Source: DATFVJ01 sp963851085 (GTDB lineage: Bacteria > Actinomycetota > Actinomycetes > Streptosporangiales > Streptosporangiaceae). Taken from it: DNA of 64,000 bases. Position 1 is the first letter of the stretch, and each line of letters starts with the position of its first letter. The stretch is taken from positions 7,393-71,392 of the forward strand of contig CAWKNX010000008.1 of assembly GCA_963851085.1 (NCBI GenBank). The letters run 5' to 3'. Positions 1-8,851 of the stretch are shown one piece after another. The notes under the pieces were generated by a model, which saw only the letters and a program-made list of their open reading frames with translations, was not told where the DNA came from and made no database searches. A program made the translations under genes and the position numbers.

Positions 1-2
1 CT

Positions 3-455
3 CAGGGAGTGCTGTCGGCGATCATCGTGCTGCCGATGGCCTCGGTCGTGCACGCTCCCGGCGTGCACGCCCACCTGTCGCTGCACTGGTGGCTCATCGT
101 GACGTTCGTACCGCTCGCCTGCATCGCAATGGCCGGTCTCGGGCTCGTCCTGGGCACCAGTTTCGAGCCGCGGAACATCGGTCTGATGTTCGGCTTCATC
201 ATCCTGCCGATCACCTTCCTCGGCGGCACGTACTATGCGTGGACCAGGCTCGCGCCAGTAACGGTCGGCGGGTGGCACTGGCTTCAGACGATCGTGCTGA
301 TCAACCCGCTCATCTACGTGAACGAGGGAATGCGGGCCGCGTTCACCAGGGCACCGCACATGCACCTTTATGTTATCTATCCGGTGATGGTCGCCTTTGG
401 TGCCGCGTTCCTGGCGATCGGGCTGCGCAACTTCCGTCGGCGCGTGCTCTCCTGA
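3..455 (+). CDS. ABC-2 type transporter permease, C-terminal part
   Basis: The reading frame is open at the left edge of the window, so only the last 150 residues are seen and the true start lies outside. It has about four hydrophobic segments separated by short loops and ends in a basic tail (RNFRRRVLS), as in the membrane subunits of DrrB/NodJ-like ABC-2 exporters. The stretch around FIILPITFLGGTYY followed by an amphipathic loop and NPLIYVNEG is typical of this family. It should act in the cytoplasmic membrane with an ATPase encoded upstream. Substrate unknown; a multidrug or polysaccharide exporter are both possible. Confidence 0.8.
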   Translation, partial: QGVLSAIIVLPMASVVHAPGVHAHLSLHWWLIVTFVPLACIAMAGLGLVLGTSFEPRNIGLMFGFIILPITFLGGTYYAWTRLAPVTVGGWHWLQTIVLINPLIYVNEGMRAAFTRAPHMHLYVIYPVMVAFGAAFLAIGLRNFRRRVLS

Positions 456-501
456 CCCAGCAGACCATCGCTCCCCAGCCCCCGTACCTCATGCTGGCCT
501 A

Positions 502-1056
502 CTATTCGCGGACATGGTCGGTGATGGTGAGCAGGGCAGTCGGCGCGGCGGCGCCAGGATCGGCCAGTCCTGCTGCCCAGGTAGCCGGGAACACCTGAAC
601 GAGGCGCCCGTCCAGAGCCAGGCGCGGCGCGGTGTCGAACAGCTCAAGGTGAATCTCCGCGGCGCGCATCTTGACGAGCGCCTCGGCGGTCTCCGCCAGC
701 GTGTGCCAGAGCCGGTCAAGCGCCTTGGACACGACCACCTTGACCTCGCCGCGTTCGATCGCAGCTTGCATCCGGCGATACTCCTGGCGGCAATTCTCGG
801 CGCCTGCGGCGATGTCGTGGTCTACGAACACGCCGGGCGGCCACTGCTCGCCACCCGGGTGCTTCGGGTCAACTGGCGAGCCCGGCAGGTCGCTCATCCG
901 CCAGTCGCCGCCGCGCTCGCCGACTCGCTTGAGCGCTTTCCTCACCTGCCGGCGGACGCCTTCCAGGGTGTTGCCCGGATCTTGGCTGATGCGCGCATAG
1001 ATGGCGGCCGGGTGGGCGGCGGCTTCAGCGCGGGTTTTGGTGTCGATGCTGGTCAT
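502..1056 (-). pseudogene. serine recombinase, catalytic-domain stub
   Basis: The protein opens with the resolvase/invertase catalytic fold: AAIYARIS (nucleophilic Ser near residue 24), GVRRQ, a VFVDHDIAAG strand, and VVSKALDRLWH where the family usually has LDRLxR. It stops at about 184 residues. Large serine recombinases of this kind run to 450-550 residues and carry a recombinase domain, a zinc ribbon and a coiled coil after the catalytic domain, and none of these is visible. ATG at 1056 is preferred over GTG at 1062. It is most likely the remnant of an integrative element. A self-standing small resolvase is possible, but I see no helix-turn-helix at its end. Confidence 0.6.
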
Positions 1057-1281
1057 AGGCACACTGCTCTCAGATTGCTAGGTAGTAACTCCCAGCATAT
1101 ACAGGCCCGTGTCCTCGCAAAATACTCGCACCCGTGGAAGGCCTCTTGACCTCCCGCGACGTACATGTTTGCACAGGTCAGCGGACTACGAAAATATATA
1201 TTGCGAACCGATCTGGAAGCCCTGGCCGATTTGTTTCTTTCTGTTAATTTCTCATTAGCACCCCGGGTTTAGTGGCATAGG

Positions 1282-2715
1282 TCACAACTCGGCAGGTGCG
1301 TCGGTCCCGCGAGTAAGCCTGACGCTGCCGCGCCCGCAGGGATGCCCCGCCTGGGCGTCCGTGTGGACGGTACGCAGCTGGGCCGGGACGGCCCACCACT
1401 GGTCGGGACGGTCGACGACCGGGGTGCCTGGCCCGTCCTGGATGACCCGCGCCAGGCGCAGGAGGAAGGCGGCGATCCCTGCGGCGCCTTGCATCCACGA
1501 GGTACCGGGTGGAAGCAGTGGCGGATCCTGGCAGTGCTCCAGGAACCGCCACCGTGCCCCGGCCTGGTCGCGGATGGCGCGCTCGACGAGGGCGTCTGCC
1601 ATGGTGCGCGCCGCCTGCAGCAGCGTGCCGGCGCGCGCCTGGTCGGTGCAGTCCTGCGCGGCGTCGAGCAGGACGTCGCCCACCCCGGCGGTGCCGCAGC
1701 AGCGGCCGTCGTTGTCCCAGAAACCGGGGCGAAGCCGCTGTGGGACACCGGAGGCGAGGATCGAGTGCAGGCACCGTTGCCGCAGCCGAGTGACCCCGAG
1801 CCCGGCGGCGGTGTCCACGCCGGCGTACGCCAGCGCCGCGAACAGGTGGGACGTTCCGGCCGGTCCGTGGCACCAGGTGTAGGTCACCGGCTCCACGTCC
1901 CGGCTGGAGTACGGCAGGGTGTGCGCGACGATGAACCCGCCGTCGTCCAGCGAGCCCACGGCGAGCAGGTGCTGCGCGCCACGGCGCGCCGCCGCGACGA
2001 AGTCGCCGCGGCCCAAGCCCGCCCCGGCGATCGCCAGCGCCGTGGCTATCCCGGCGGTACCGTGCGAGTAGTTCGGCATCCTGGACGGCCAGCCCGGCAG
2101 CATTGCCCAGTCCAGGCCGTCCCCGGTCTCATCTGCCACCCGCAGCAGCCACTCGCCACCGGCCGTCGCGATCTGCCGGGCGTGCTCGCCACCGGCCGTC
2201 GCGATCTGCCGGGCGTGCTCGCCGCCCGCCCAGATCGCGGCCAGCACCACCCCCGCGGCGCCCCCGACCAGATCCGTCACCGGCGCGGCGGGCCCAGGCC
2301 CGATCTCCACGGTGGTGTCCCACCCTGCGGGGGTTATCAGCTCGGCGAGCCGCTGCAACGCCACCCGCTCACTGCCCGGGGCGAGTAGCTTCAGCGCCGT
2401 CACGTCCCCGCCCAGCCCGCTATACAGCGACGGCTCGGTCCGGGTCGGCGCCATGGCGCACAGCCGGGCAACGATCCCGGCCGCAAGGACCTGCTCGGCC
2501 TCGCTCAGGGCGCGGTACTGGCCGATCTCGGCCAGCACCGGGGCCAAGCCGCCGATCCCCGCATACAACGAGTCGCGATCCTCGCCCGGTTCCACCGGCC
2601 CTCCATCGCACCGCACCACTTCGGGCAGCCACGGGCCATCCTCCTCCCGGACCTGACCCACAACCCAAGCCCACGCCGCCTCGCCCAGCTCTCGGTAGAC
2701 CTCGCTCACCGCCAC
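1282..2715 (-). CDS. LanC-like (lanthionine synthetase C-like) protein
   Basis: A 477-residue protein with the repeated Gly-rich turns of the LANC_like alpha-toroid: LYSGLGG, NYSHGTAG (His219), TWCHGPAG (Cys282), GRCCGTAG (Cys339-Cys340) and SWMQGAAG. In nisin cyclase the zinc is held by Cys, Cys and His. Here the third ligand position is Cys340 rather than His, a variant I associate with orphan actinobacterial LanC-like proteins. No dehydratase or precursor is beside it, so thiol addition to an unknown substrate is inference. An 11-residue unit, GGEHARQIATA, occurs twice near residues 164-185 because of a 33-bp DNA duplication. GTG start at 2715; GTG 2709 is also possible. Confidence 0.85.
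   Translation of the reverse strand: MAVSEVYRELGEAAWAWVVGQVREEDGPWLPEVVRCDGGPVEPGEDRDSLYAGIGGLAPVLAEIGQYRALSEAEQVLAAGIVARLCAMAPTRTEPSLYSGLGGDVTALKLLAPGSERVALQRLAELITPAGWDTTVEIGPGPAAPVTDLVGGAAGVVLAAIWAGGEHARQIATAGGEHARQIATAGGEWLLRVADETGDGLDWAMLPGWPSRMPNYSHGTAGIATALAIAGAGLGRGDFVAAARRGAQHLLAVGSLDDGGFIVAHTLPYSSRDVEPVTYTWCHGPAGTSHLFAALAYAGVDTAAGLGVTRLRQRCLHSILASGVPQRLRPGFWDNDGRCCGTAGVGDVLLDAAQDCTDQARAGTLLQAARTMADALVERAIRDQAGARWRFLEHCQDPPLLPPGTSWMQGAAGIAAFLLRLARVIQDGPGTPVVDRPDQWWAVPAQLRTVHTDAQAGHPCGRGSVRLTRGTDAPAEL
2154..2219. repeat. 33-bp perfect tandem duplication inside the LanC-like gene
   Basis: Two identical 33-bp copies lie at 2154-2186 and 2187-2219. The length is a multiple of three, so the frame is kept and 11 residues are added between two helices of the predicted toroid. 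Identity is perfect, so the event looks recent. Confidence 0.95.
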
Positions 2716-2812
2716 CCCAGCAGGCTACGGCGGTTGTTTCCGGCTCCTTAACGGCCGCGCGCTGTGACACCAGGTATTTCGCGAGCTCGCCCTTGATCAC
2801 GGTCCCCGATAC

Positions 2813-3370
2813 TCACACGCCGGTGAGGATCTTACCGAATTTGGGCCCTAGCCACGGCTTACGCCCGCCCGCGACGATCTTGCCTCGGAAGGCCTGGCCC
2901 CAATGCCCGGCGCGGCCATAACCGACGAGCAGGAACGCGACCGGGTCGGCGGAAATCCAGCAGTCGGCCTTCCCATCCGGCGGGGTCACGGTTGCCGTGG
3001 CGTCGTCGACCGTCAGCTGGTACCGCGGTCCGCCCCTGAACCGTAGCTCGTAGGCGACGTGCAGGCCCGCCGTCCGCTGGCGGTCGACGTATCCGGGCGC
3101 CATGGCCATGACACCGCCCATGACAAGAAGCGCATCCTCGCGAGCGATCGGCCACCGCCGCCCCAGGGCGCGAGCGATGTCGAGGCCGTGGACAAGCAGA
3201 TCGCCGAGTATGGCGGCCGTCATCACCGGCACGGTCATGAACAGGCCGTTGGCCGTGAGGATGGGCTCGTGGTGCGGTCGCCCGGCAGCCGCCGCGACGA
3301 AGTCCCCGGCGGCTGACACCATCATGTCGGCAAGGCGGCCTACGTCGCGCTCGGCCAGCTCATCGAGCAT
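2813..3370 (-). pseudogene. MDMPI-family / SCP2-type protein, N-terminally truncated
   Basis: The 185 residues contain the helical part of the maleylpyruvate isomerase (mycothiol-dependent) family, with ILGDLLVHGLDIARALGR, followed by a C-terminal SCP2/sterol-carrier-like beta domain (AYELRFRGG through VAFLLVGYG). Family members begin with about 70 further residues carrying the first metal-binding His and the pTxCxGW region. These are absent. The frame stays open about 22 codons further upstream without a start codon and then meets a stop. I infer loss of the 5' part by deletion or frameshift. The ATG used here is only the first available one. Confidence 0.6.
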
Positions 3371-3523
3371 TTGAGCATTGGCGGCCGCGGCTCGCTCCGC
3401 GGGGGTTTTCGCGTCTGTCCAGCCCTCGCGACCGTGTCACCGGTCACGTCGGGAACTATCCCCGGACTCTGGCCACGCCCACGGGCTGATCCGGGTACTC
3501 GGCCGTGTCGCCTGGTCAAGCGC

Positions 3524-4108
3524 CTATGCCGACTCAATTTCGGTGGCGCGGAGCTTGGCCAGCTCGGCGCGCAGTTCTTCCCACGGAAACACGGCAGGTT
3601 CCTCGCGGGCTCTCGGCAGACGGAGCGGATCGATGATCACGGTCACGCCCCACTCGCGCAGCGTTGCGAGGCTGTGCGGAAATACCGGATGGCGGGCAAG
3701 GTGCGCATTCGGCCAGGGAACGGCAATGATCGGAAGGCCCAGACCGACCGCCTCGTTCAGCAGGCCCAGCGCGAGCGTGTCGCTGATGCCGTGCACCAGT
3801 TTGTTGATCGTATTGAAGGTAGCGGGAGCGATCACGAACGCGTCAGGCGGTGGGAGCACGTCCGGTTCGTCGGGCTGCTTGTATTGCACCCGCACCGGGT
3901 GCCCGGTCATGTCGGCTAGGTGCTCAGCGTCGAGGAACTTGGTGCCGTCGGGCGTGGCGATCACGCACACGTCCCAGCCCGTCACCTGGGCGAAGCTCAC
4001 GAAGGCCGGGAGCTGCCCGGCCGGGAGCCCCCCACAGGCGATGACGTACAACACCGGCTGTTTCTGTGCTGGCGCCACGGGGCCGCCCTCCTGCCGTTGG
4101 GCCGACAT
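3524..4108 (-). CDS. HFCD-family flavoprotein (PPC decarboxylase-like)
   Basis: A 194-residue Flavoprotein-family (PF02441) domain. Visible hallmarks are the N-terminal strand-turn LYVIACGGLPA for the FMN phosphate, DAFVIAPATFNTINKLVHGISDTL, which corresponds to the PAxxNT motif region of HFCD proteins, and LPIIAVPW. Relatives include EpiD/MrsD peptidyl-cysteine decarboxylases and the Dfp domain of coenzyme A synthesis. The His of the HFCD motif is not evident near the N-terminus, so decarboxylase activity is uncertain. It lies about 150 bp from the MDMPI fragment, facing the same way. A link to RiPP chemistry is tempting but unsupported, because no precursor is adjacent. Confidence 0.75.
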   Translation of the reverse strand: MSAQRQEGGPVAPAQKQPVLYVIACGGLPAGQLPAFVSFAQVTGWDVCVIATPDGTKFLDAEHLADMTGHPVRVQYKQPDEPDVLPPPDAFVIAPATFNTINKLVHGISDTLALGLLNEAVGLGLPIIAVPWPNAHLARHPVFPHSLATLREWGVTVIIDPLRLPRAREEPAVFPWEELRAELAKLRATEIESA

Positions 4109-4263
4109 GCCCTGCCAACGTTAGGGCTTACACGAGGCGACGGATCTGGCCGCGGCTGACCTTGCCGGTTGCCGCGCCCGCTCCGGGCTTGCCGGTCACC
4201 CTTGGGCCGACGGGCGCGAAGGGATCCATGACCGTGCCGGAGGCTCGCCCGGTGGTTCCTTGT

Positions 4264-5955
4264 TCATCCCTCGGGTGTCAGCGAGAGTTCGTCCGCGTGT
4301 TCGGCAGCGAGGTACTCGTGCGCGAGGCGCACCGCCGTCGCGCCGTCACCGACTGCCGAAGCAACCCGCTTCATGGAACGGTAGCGGGCGTCTCCCGCGG
4401 CGAAGACGCCGGGTATCGAGGTCTCGAGCGGGAGAGGTGCGCGATCGAGTGGCCACCGCGACGGATGCGCGCCGAACCGGACGACGTCGCGCCCGGTCAA
4501 GATGTAACCGCTCTCGAGTTGAATCGTTTCGGGCAGCCATTGCGTGCGCGGCTCACCGCCGATCAACACGAAGAGTGCGGCCGCCGGAACCTGCTGTGTC
4601 CGGTCGTGCCGCCTGTCGTGCAGGGTGAGGGCGTCGAGGTGGTCCTCTCCGTGCCCGTCGGTCACCTGCGTGTGCAGGCGCACCGTGATATTGGAGGTGG
4701 CCTCGATCTCCCGGATCAGGTAGTCCGACATCGAGCGCGTCAGGCTGTCCCCCCGCACGAGCATCGTCACCTGCCGGGCATATCGCGCGAGGTGCAGCGC
4801 GGTTTGGCCGGCCGAGTTCGCGGCTCCCACGACGAAGACGTCGCGGCCCTCCATGGCCCGCGTCTCGCTCCCGGCCGCACCGTAGAAAACGCCGGAGCCG
4901 ACCAGCGCCTCGAGGCGCGGCACGCCCAGACGGCGCCATGCGATGCCCGTCGCGACGATGACCGCTTTGGCCGCGATCTGGTGGCCACCGGCGAGGTACA
5001 CCACGCGTTCGCCGCCCCGGCGTTCCAAGCCGACGGTGGGCTGGGAGAACACCATGTGTGCGCCGAACATCCAGGCCTGCTCGCAGGCCCGGCGGGTGAG
5101 CTCATGTCCGCTGATGCCGTGCGGGAAGCCCGGATAATTCCGGATCATCGGGCTGCTTCCCGCCTGGCCGCCGGAAACAGTCTCTTCCAGCACGACCGTC
5201 TGCAGGCCTTCGGATGCGGCATAGACGGCGGCAGTCAGACCCGCCGGTCCCGCTCCCACGATGACGACATCGCATTCGTCGACGTCGTTGTAGATGCTCC
5301 CGCCGACTGCTTCGATGATCTGAGCGGGCGTCGGCTTGACCATCGTGTAGTCGTCGTGGCGGATCATGACCGGTACGCGTGCTGCGTCCAAACCCTTGTC
5401 CTGAAGAAGGCGGCGGCCCTGCTCACTGTCGGCGGCGTGGAAGTGGAACGGCACGTTGAAGCGGGTGAGCAGCTCCCGCAGCTCGTGGGTGCCGCGGTCT
5501 TGGAGCCCTCCAATGACGTGGAACAGCTCGAAGCCGGCTTGCTGATCCTTGGCCCACTCGGCCAGGAACTCGCTGATTTCGCGGTAGAGATCCTGTTCGA
5601 GCATCCACGGCTTGGTGATGTGATAGTCGGCCTGGCCGAGCGTCATGGCCTGGACGACCGGGCTGCGCGCCGAATAGTCGCGTTCCACGAGAAGCACCCG
5701 TTTGGCCAGCGGATGCATTTCATGTGCGCGCATGAGGAAGTCGACCCCGGGCATCTCGCTCATGTCGTGGTCGACGATGAGCAGCGCCACGGGCTCGTGC
5801 TCGCCGGCCAGCGCGCGCAGCGCCGCCAATCCCGCGGCGGCCGACGACTCACCGACGACCCGGAAGTCTTCGCCGAACCGCCGACTAAGATCGTCTTGGA
5901 GCGCGTGCACGACCCCGGCGTCGTCATCGATCACGAACAGGACCGGTTGTGACAT
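4264..5955 (-). CDS. receiver domain - glutaredoxin-like - thioredoxin reductase-like fusion
   Basis: Three domains are seen in 563 residues. Residues 1-120 form a response-regulator receiver (acidic DDD at 10-12, phospho-acceptor Asp62 in IVDHDM, switch Lys in ITKPW). Residues of about 125-225 resemble a glutaredoxin/thioredoxin fold without a CxxC. The remainder is a two-dinucleotide-domain flavoprotein (IVGAGPAG for FAD, VVGAANSAGQ for NADPH, FAAGDAR at the end). The redox CxxC of thioredoxin reductase is replaced in the region FYGAAGSE. It is therefore probably a signalling or electron-transfer flavoprotein rather than a true thioredoxin reductase. ATG 5955 is chosen over 5994 because GGAGGGGGG lies just upstream. 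No cognate histidine kinase is seen. Confidence 0.85.
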   Translation of the reverse strand: MSQPVLFVIDDDAGVVHALQDDLSRRFGEDFRVVGESSAAAGLAALRALAGEHEPVALLIVDHDMSEMPGVDFLMRAHEMHPLAKRVLLVERDYSARSPVVQAMTLGQADYHITKPWMLEQDLYREISEFLAEWAKDQQAGFELFHVIGGLQDRGTHELRELLTRFNVPFHFHAADSEQGRRLLQDKGLDAARVPVMIRHDDYTMVKPTPAQIIEAVGGSIYNDVDECDVVIVGAGPAGLTAAVYAASEGLQTVVLEETVSGGQAGSSPMIRNYPGFPHGISGHELTRRACEQAWMFGAHMVFSQPTVGLERRGGERVVYLAGGHQIAAKAVIVATGIAWRRLGVPRLEALVGSGVFYGAAGSETRAMEGRDVFVVGAANSAGQTALHLARYARQVTMLVRGDSLTRSMSDYLIREIEATSNITVRLHTQVTDGHGEDHLDALTLHDRRHDRTQQVPAAALFVLIGGEPRTQWLPETIQLESGYILTGRDVVRFGAHPSRWPLDRAPLPLETSIPGVFAAGDARYRSMKRVASAVGDGATAVRLAHEYLAAEHADELSLTPEG

Positions 5956-6031
5956 CTGCCCCCCTCCGCCGTACGAGTCACTGTATCGCCGCAAGCGAAC
6001 CGAACGCCCAGGTCAGGAAGAGCCGGGCGCA

Positions 6032-6679
6032 ATGCGGAGCGATGGCTTGTGCGATCCTTGCGGCGTGGTGGTCCGGGCGGTCGCGTTCGACATCGGCGGC
6101 GTGCTGGAGCGGGTCGCGCCGCCAGGTCATTGGCTGGGCACGTGGCAGGACCGCCTCGGGCTGGGCGCGGCGGAGTTTCAGGCGGCAATCACCAGCGTCG
6201 ACCCTGACGACGTCATCAAGACCGGCGGTCTTTCCGAGGCGCAGTACCGGCGGCGGTACGCCGCTGCGCTCAGCCTGTCGGGCGTGCGGACTGAGCAGTT
6301 CATGGCCGACCTGTGGGACTGGTACTGCGGCGAGCTGGACCACGAGCTCACCAGCTACGCCGCGGGCCTGCGGCCACGGTACACAACAGCGATCTTGAGC
6401 AATTCCGCGGACGGGGCGCGGCGGGAGGAACAGGCCCGGTACTCCTTCGCCGACCTGTTCGACGCCATCATCTACTCACACGAAGTCGGCCTGGCCAAAC
6501 CCGACCGGCGGATCTACGCGCTGCTGTGCGGCCGGCTCGGCGTGGCGCCCGGCGAATTGGTGTTCGTGGACGACGTGCAAGAAAACGTCGATGCCGCCAT
6601 TGCGTTCGGAATCCAGGGGGTGCTCCACCGGAGCACCCCGGAATCGATCGACACCATCAACTCACTCATCGCCCCCTGA
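6032..6679 (+). CDS. HAD-superfamily hydrolase (HAD-IA type)
   Basis: HAD motifs occur in order: AFDIGGVL (nucleophile Asp; the general-acid Asp is replaced by Gly, as in epoxide-hydrolase-like HADs), LSNSADG (motif II), LAKPDRRIY (motif III Lys) and FVDDVQENV (motif IV). The cap lies between motifs I and II. About 215 residues, a usual length for HAD-IA proteins. ATG 6032 is used; GTG 6065, just before the first strand, is an alternative. It is divergent from the receiver-flavoprotein gene, and its 3' end overlaps the convergent DUF4397 gene by 18 bp. Substrate not predictable. Confidence 0.85.
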   Translation: MRSDGLCDPCGVVVRAVAFDIGGVLERVAPPGHWLGTWQDRLGLGAAEFQAAITSVDPDDVIKTGGLSEAQYRRRYAAALSLSGVRTEQFMADLWDWYCGELDHELTSYAAGLRPRYTTAILSNSADGARREEQARYSFADLFDAIIYSHEVGLAKPDRRIYALLCGRLGVAPGELVFVDDVQENVDAAIAFGIQGVLHRSTPESIDTINSLIAP

Positions 6680-7525
6680 CCCATTGACCAGACAGACCGT
6701 GCCGCTGCGAATCCGCCACAACCTGATCATGCCCGCTGCCGCGAGGAGCCCGCCGCCAGCCAGGCTCACCAGCCATGGCATCGGATCCGAACCCGGCGCC
6801 CGCGGTGCGGTCCCCCCGAGACCGGTCGCGGCGGCACCGACCGGCATGGTCTGGCTGCCCGCCGCGTCCTCCAGGCTGTGAATCCGCAGACCGCCTGGCT
6901 CGTCGAGCACGACGAGCGTGTGAACGGTGTTCGCGGGCAGTGACACGTGCTTGGTTGTGCTTTCACTGTTGCCGACGACGCGGACGGTGTGCTGGCCGGG
7001 GGAGACAGACAGGTAGCCGGTATAGCTGCCGAGCAGCAGATGCCCGCCGAGCGTGCGGGTCCCGTCGGTCACGCTAACGCTGTGCTGCCGCAGCGACTCC
7101 TGGACGACGCGCACGAGCGCCTTCCCGGGAAGCGCGCTCATTCTCTCCTTCAGGACCTGAACGCCGAGGTGTGACGCAGGCCCCATGCTCACGATCGTGT
7201 ACGCGTTTTCGGGTGTCACCTGGACGCTTGCGGAGAGCGTCGGCGCGGCTGTCACGGCGGCACCGCTGGTCCGCATCGCGATGGTGTACTGGCCCGTTGG
7301 GACGGCCATATAGGACGAGACGTCTCCGTAGCGGACGTGTCTGATTACGGTCTCCGCATTGGGATCCCCGAACGAGTACAGGTAGATGTCAAACTCGGGA
7401 GCACTGGGCGACCAGTTGCCCCACCGAATCCACCCGGTGCCCTGCGCCGCCGCGGACGGTGCACCTACGAGCAGGCCAAGGGCGAGCGACAACGGGACAA
7501 AAGCCAGCGCGGTTCGTAGTTTCAT
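6662..7525 (-). CDS. DUF4397 secreted, membrane-anchored protein
   Basis: A cleavable signal peptide (MKLRTALAFVPLSLALGLLVG, AxA-like site near APSAAAQ) is followed by a DUF4397 beta-sandwich: GWIRWGNWSPSAPEFDIYL and the GQYTIAMR and GQHTVRVVG repeats. A C-terminal hydrophobic helix (WLVSLAGGGLLAAAGMI) before basic residues should anchor it outside the cell. The gene directly upstream on the same strand encodes a single-span membrane protein, so the two probably form an operon with a surface or envelope role. The exact function of DUF4397 is not established. Confidence 0.85.
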   Translation of the reverse strand: MKLRTALAFVPLSLALGLLVGAPSAAAQGTGWIRWGNWSPSAPEFDIYLYSFGDPNAETVIRHVRYGDVSSYMAVPTGQYTIAMRTSGAAVTAAPTLSASVQVTPENAYTIVSMGPASHLGVQVLKERMSALPGKALVRVVQESLRQHSVSVTDGTRTLGGHLLLGSYTGYLSVSPGQHTVRVVGNSESTTKHVSLPANTVHTLVVLDEPGGLRIHSLEDAAGSQTMPVGAAATGLGGTAPRAPGSDPMPWLVSLAGGGLLAAAGMIRLWRIRSGTVCLVNGSGGDE

Positions 7526-7580
7526 TTCCCCTCCCTATCACCGGCGCGGGAGCCCGCCGGTTGGAGACCGTTTTGCCTGA

Positions 7581-8666
7581 TTACTGAGTCACGGGACTTC
7601 CGAGCAGCAGCCCGAGCGGGCTCGGCGCGCCGAACTCGATTCGCAGCGCCGTGCCGCCGTCGGCCCGCACCAGGCTTACTTGAGCGGGCAGGAACGCAGG
7701 ATGTTGCGCGAGCACGAAGGAGCGGATGCGCTGTAGCTCAGCGGAGCGGAAGGCGGGGCTGCCCGTGCCAGCTATGTCCATCTCCCGCAGGGGTACACTC
7801 GCGGAAGCGCCTGGAGCGGACCCACCGAACGCGACAAGATTCACGGAATGTGAAACCGCGAGCGCCGCGAGGGTGATCAGGAGGCGGGAGTCCACCCGCC
7901 CCCCGAGGAGTTCCTGCCGCGCGGCGCCCGCGGCGTGGATCCGGGGGTTTGTGACCAGTTCGGCTGCGGCGCTGCGTCGGGCGTCCCAGTCAGAGCTGAG
8001 CGCTGCCTGGTAGGCCGCCGCTCCGTCCGGCGCGATGGCCCGGATGTCGATTTGTGCGGCGCCAGATCCGAAACTTGCGATGACGGTCGGCGCGTCGACG
8101 AACTGGAAGCGGCTGCCGAGTAGGTTGCGGACGGCCTGCGTCGCCACGATCACGTCAGAGAAACGCGGGTCGGCCCCCCCTGACCGCAGCACGAGCAGGT
8201 TCTCCGGGGGGAATCCCTGCGCCTGAAGCACCGGGCACGTGCTGGGGTCGCACGCCACGATCGCGTCCCGGCTGACCTGCTGCGCGACCCAGTTGGCGGC
8301 CGCGTGGGTCGCGGCGGGCGCGCCGGAGTCCTGGCCGGTGGGGCCGGTGCGAGGGCCCGTACGGGCTGCTTTAGGCCGGGCGGGCGCGGTGCTGACGGCA
8401 TGCCGGGTTAAAGAATCGGTCAGCGCGCCCGCTGCCAGCAACGTGACGGCCACCACCGCCAGCGCGATCACCCAGCGGTGCCGAAGCAACTTGCCACGCC
8501 GGGCCCGGTGCCGCCGGAACGATAGCCGCACCGTCGTGGCAATGACAGCCCGCCACGGCGGCCCTGCGGGTTTCGTGTCGCGCCGACGCTCGGCGACCTC
8601 GGGCTGTCTACCGCCGGTATCGTCACGATCGGGCTCGTGACCGCTGCTTGGGCCCGCACGGGCCAT
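7581..8666 (-). CDS. hypothetical single-span membrane protein
   Basis: Not a family I recognise. After a basic cytoplasmic N-terminus comes one transmembrane segment (WVIALAVVAVTLLAAGAL). An extracellular region of about 260 residues follows, with a small Cys pair (ACDPSTCPVLQ) and strands reading DVIVATQAVRNLLGS. The start is uncertain: the frame opens at TTG 8837, but the first 57 residues look non-coding, so ATG 8666 is proposed. It is 55 bp upstream of the DUF4397 gene on the same strand and probably cotranscribed with it. An envelope or septum-associated role would fit, but this is only context. Confidence 0.6.
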   Translation of the reverse strand: MARAGPSSGHEPDRDDTGGRQPEVAERRRDTKPAGPPWRAVIATTVRLSFRRHRARRGKLLRHRWVIALAVVAVTLLAAGALTDSLTRHAVSTAPARPKAARTGPRTGPTGQDSGAPAATHAAANWVAQQVSRDAIVACDPSTCPVLQAQGFPPENLLVLRSGGADPRFSDVIVATQAVRNLLGSRFQFVDAPTVIASFGSGAAQIDIRAIAPDGAAAYQAALSSDWDARRSAAAELVTNPRIHAAGAARQELLGGRVDSRLLITLAALAVSHSVNLVAFGGSAPGASASVPLREMDIAGTGSPAFRSAELQRIRSFVLAQHPAFLPAQVSLVRADGGTALRIEFGAPSPLGLLLGSPVTQ

Positions 8667-8851
8667 GCGGAACAGTGCCTCGGGCGCCAGCTGCGAAGTC
8701 TGCCCGCTTCCGGCCGGCCGACGCGACGGCGGCGTGCGATCGCTCTGCTCGCCCACGCGCGCGCACCCCCTGGGGCCGCAGCTACGCCCTGACTCAGCCC
8801 GTGAAGCAGCCCACCATAGTGTGACAGCGGATTTCAACCGATGTGCCCCGT

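Noticed and set aside
3..455. ABC permease considered as the exporter of the lanthipeptide
   Set aside because: It is 28 kb from the cluster and belongs to an operon that extends out of the window.
2690..2800. Short frame before the LanC-like gene (MIKGELAKYLVSQRAAVK... ETTAVACWGG) considered as a RiPP precursor
   Set aside because: It has a Thr-Thr and one Cys, but the frame does not end after the possible core and runs on into the LanC-like gene as arginine-rich shadow. There is no dehydratase nearby.
3524..4108. HFCD flavoprotein considered as a lanthipeptide-decarboxylating LanD
   Set aside because: It is 24 kb from the cluster, the HFCD His is not clear, and the precursor ends in Asp, not Cys, so there is no C-terminal Cys to decarboxylate.
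4066..5952. Long plus-strand frame of about 628 codons
   Set aside because: It is antisense to the receiver/flavoprotein gene, whose motifs are unambiguous.
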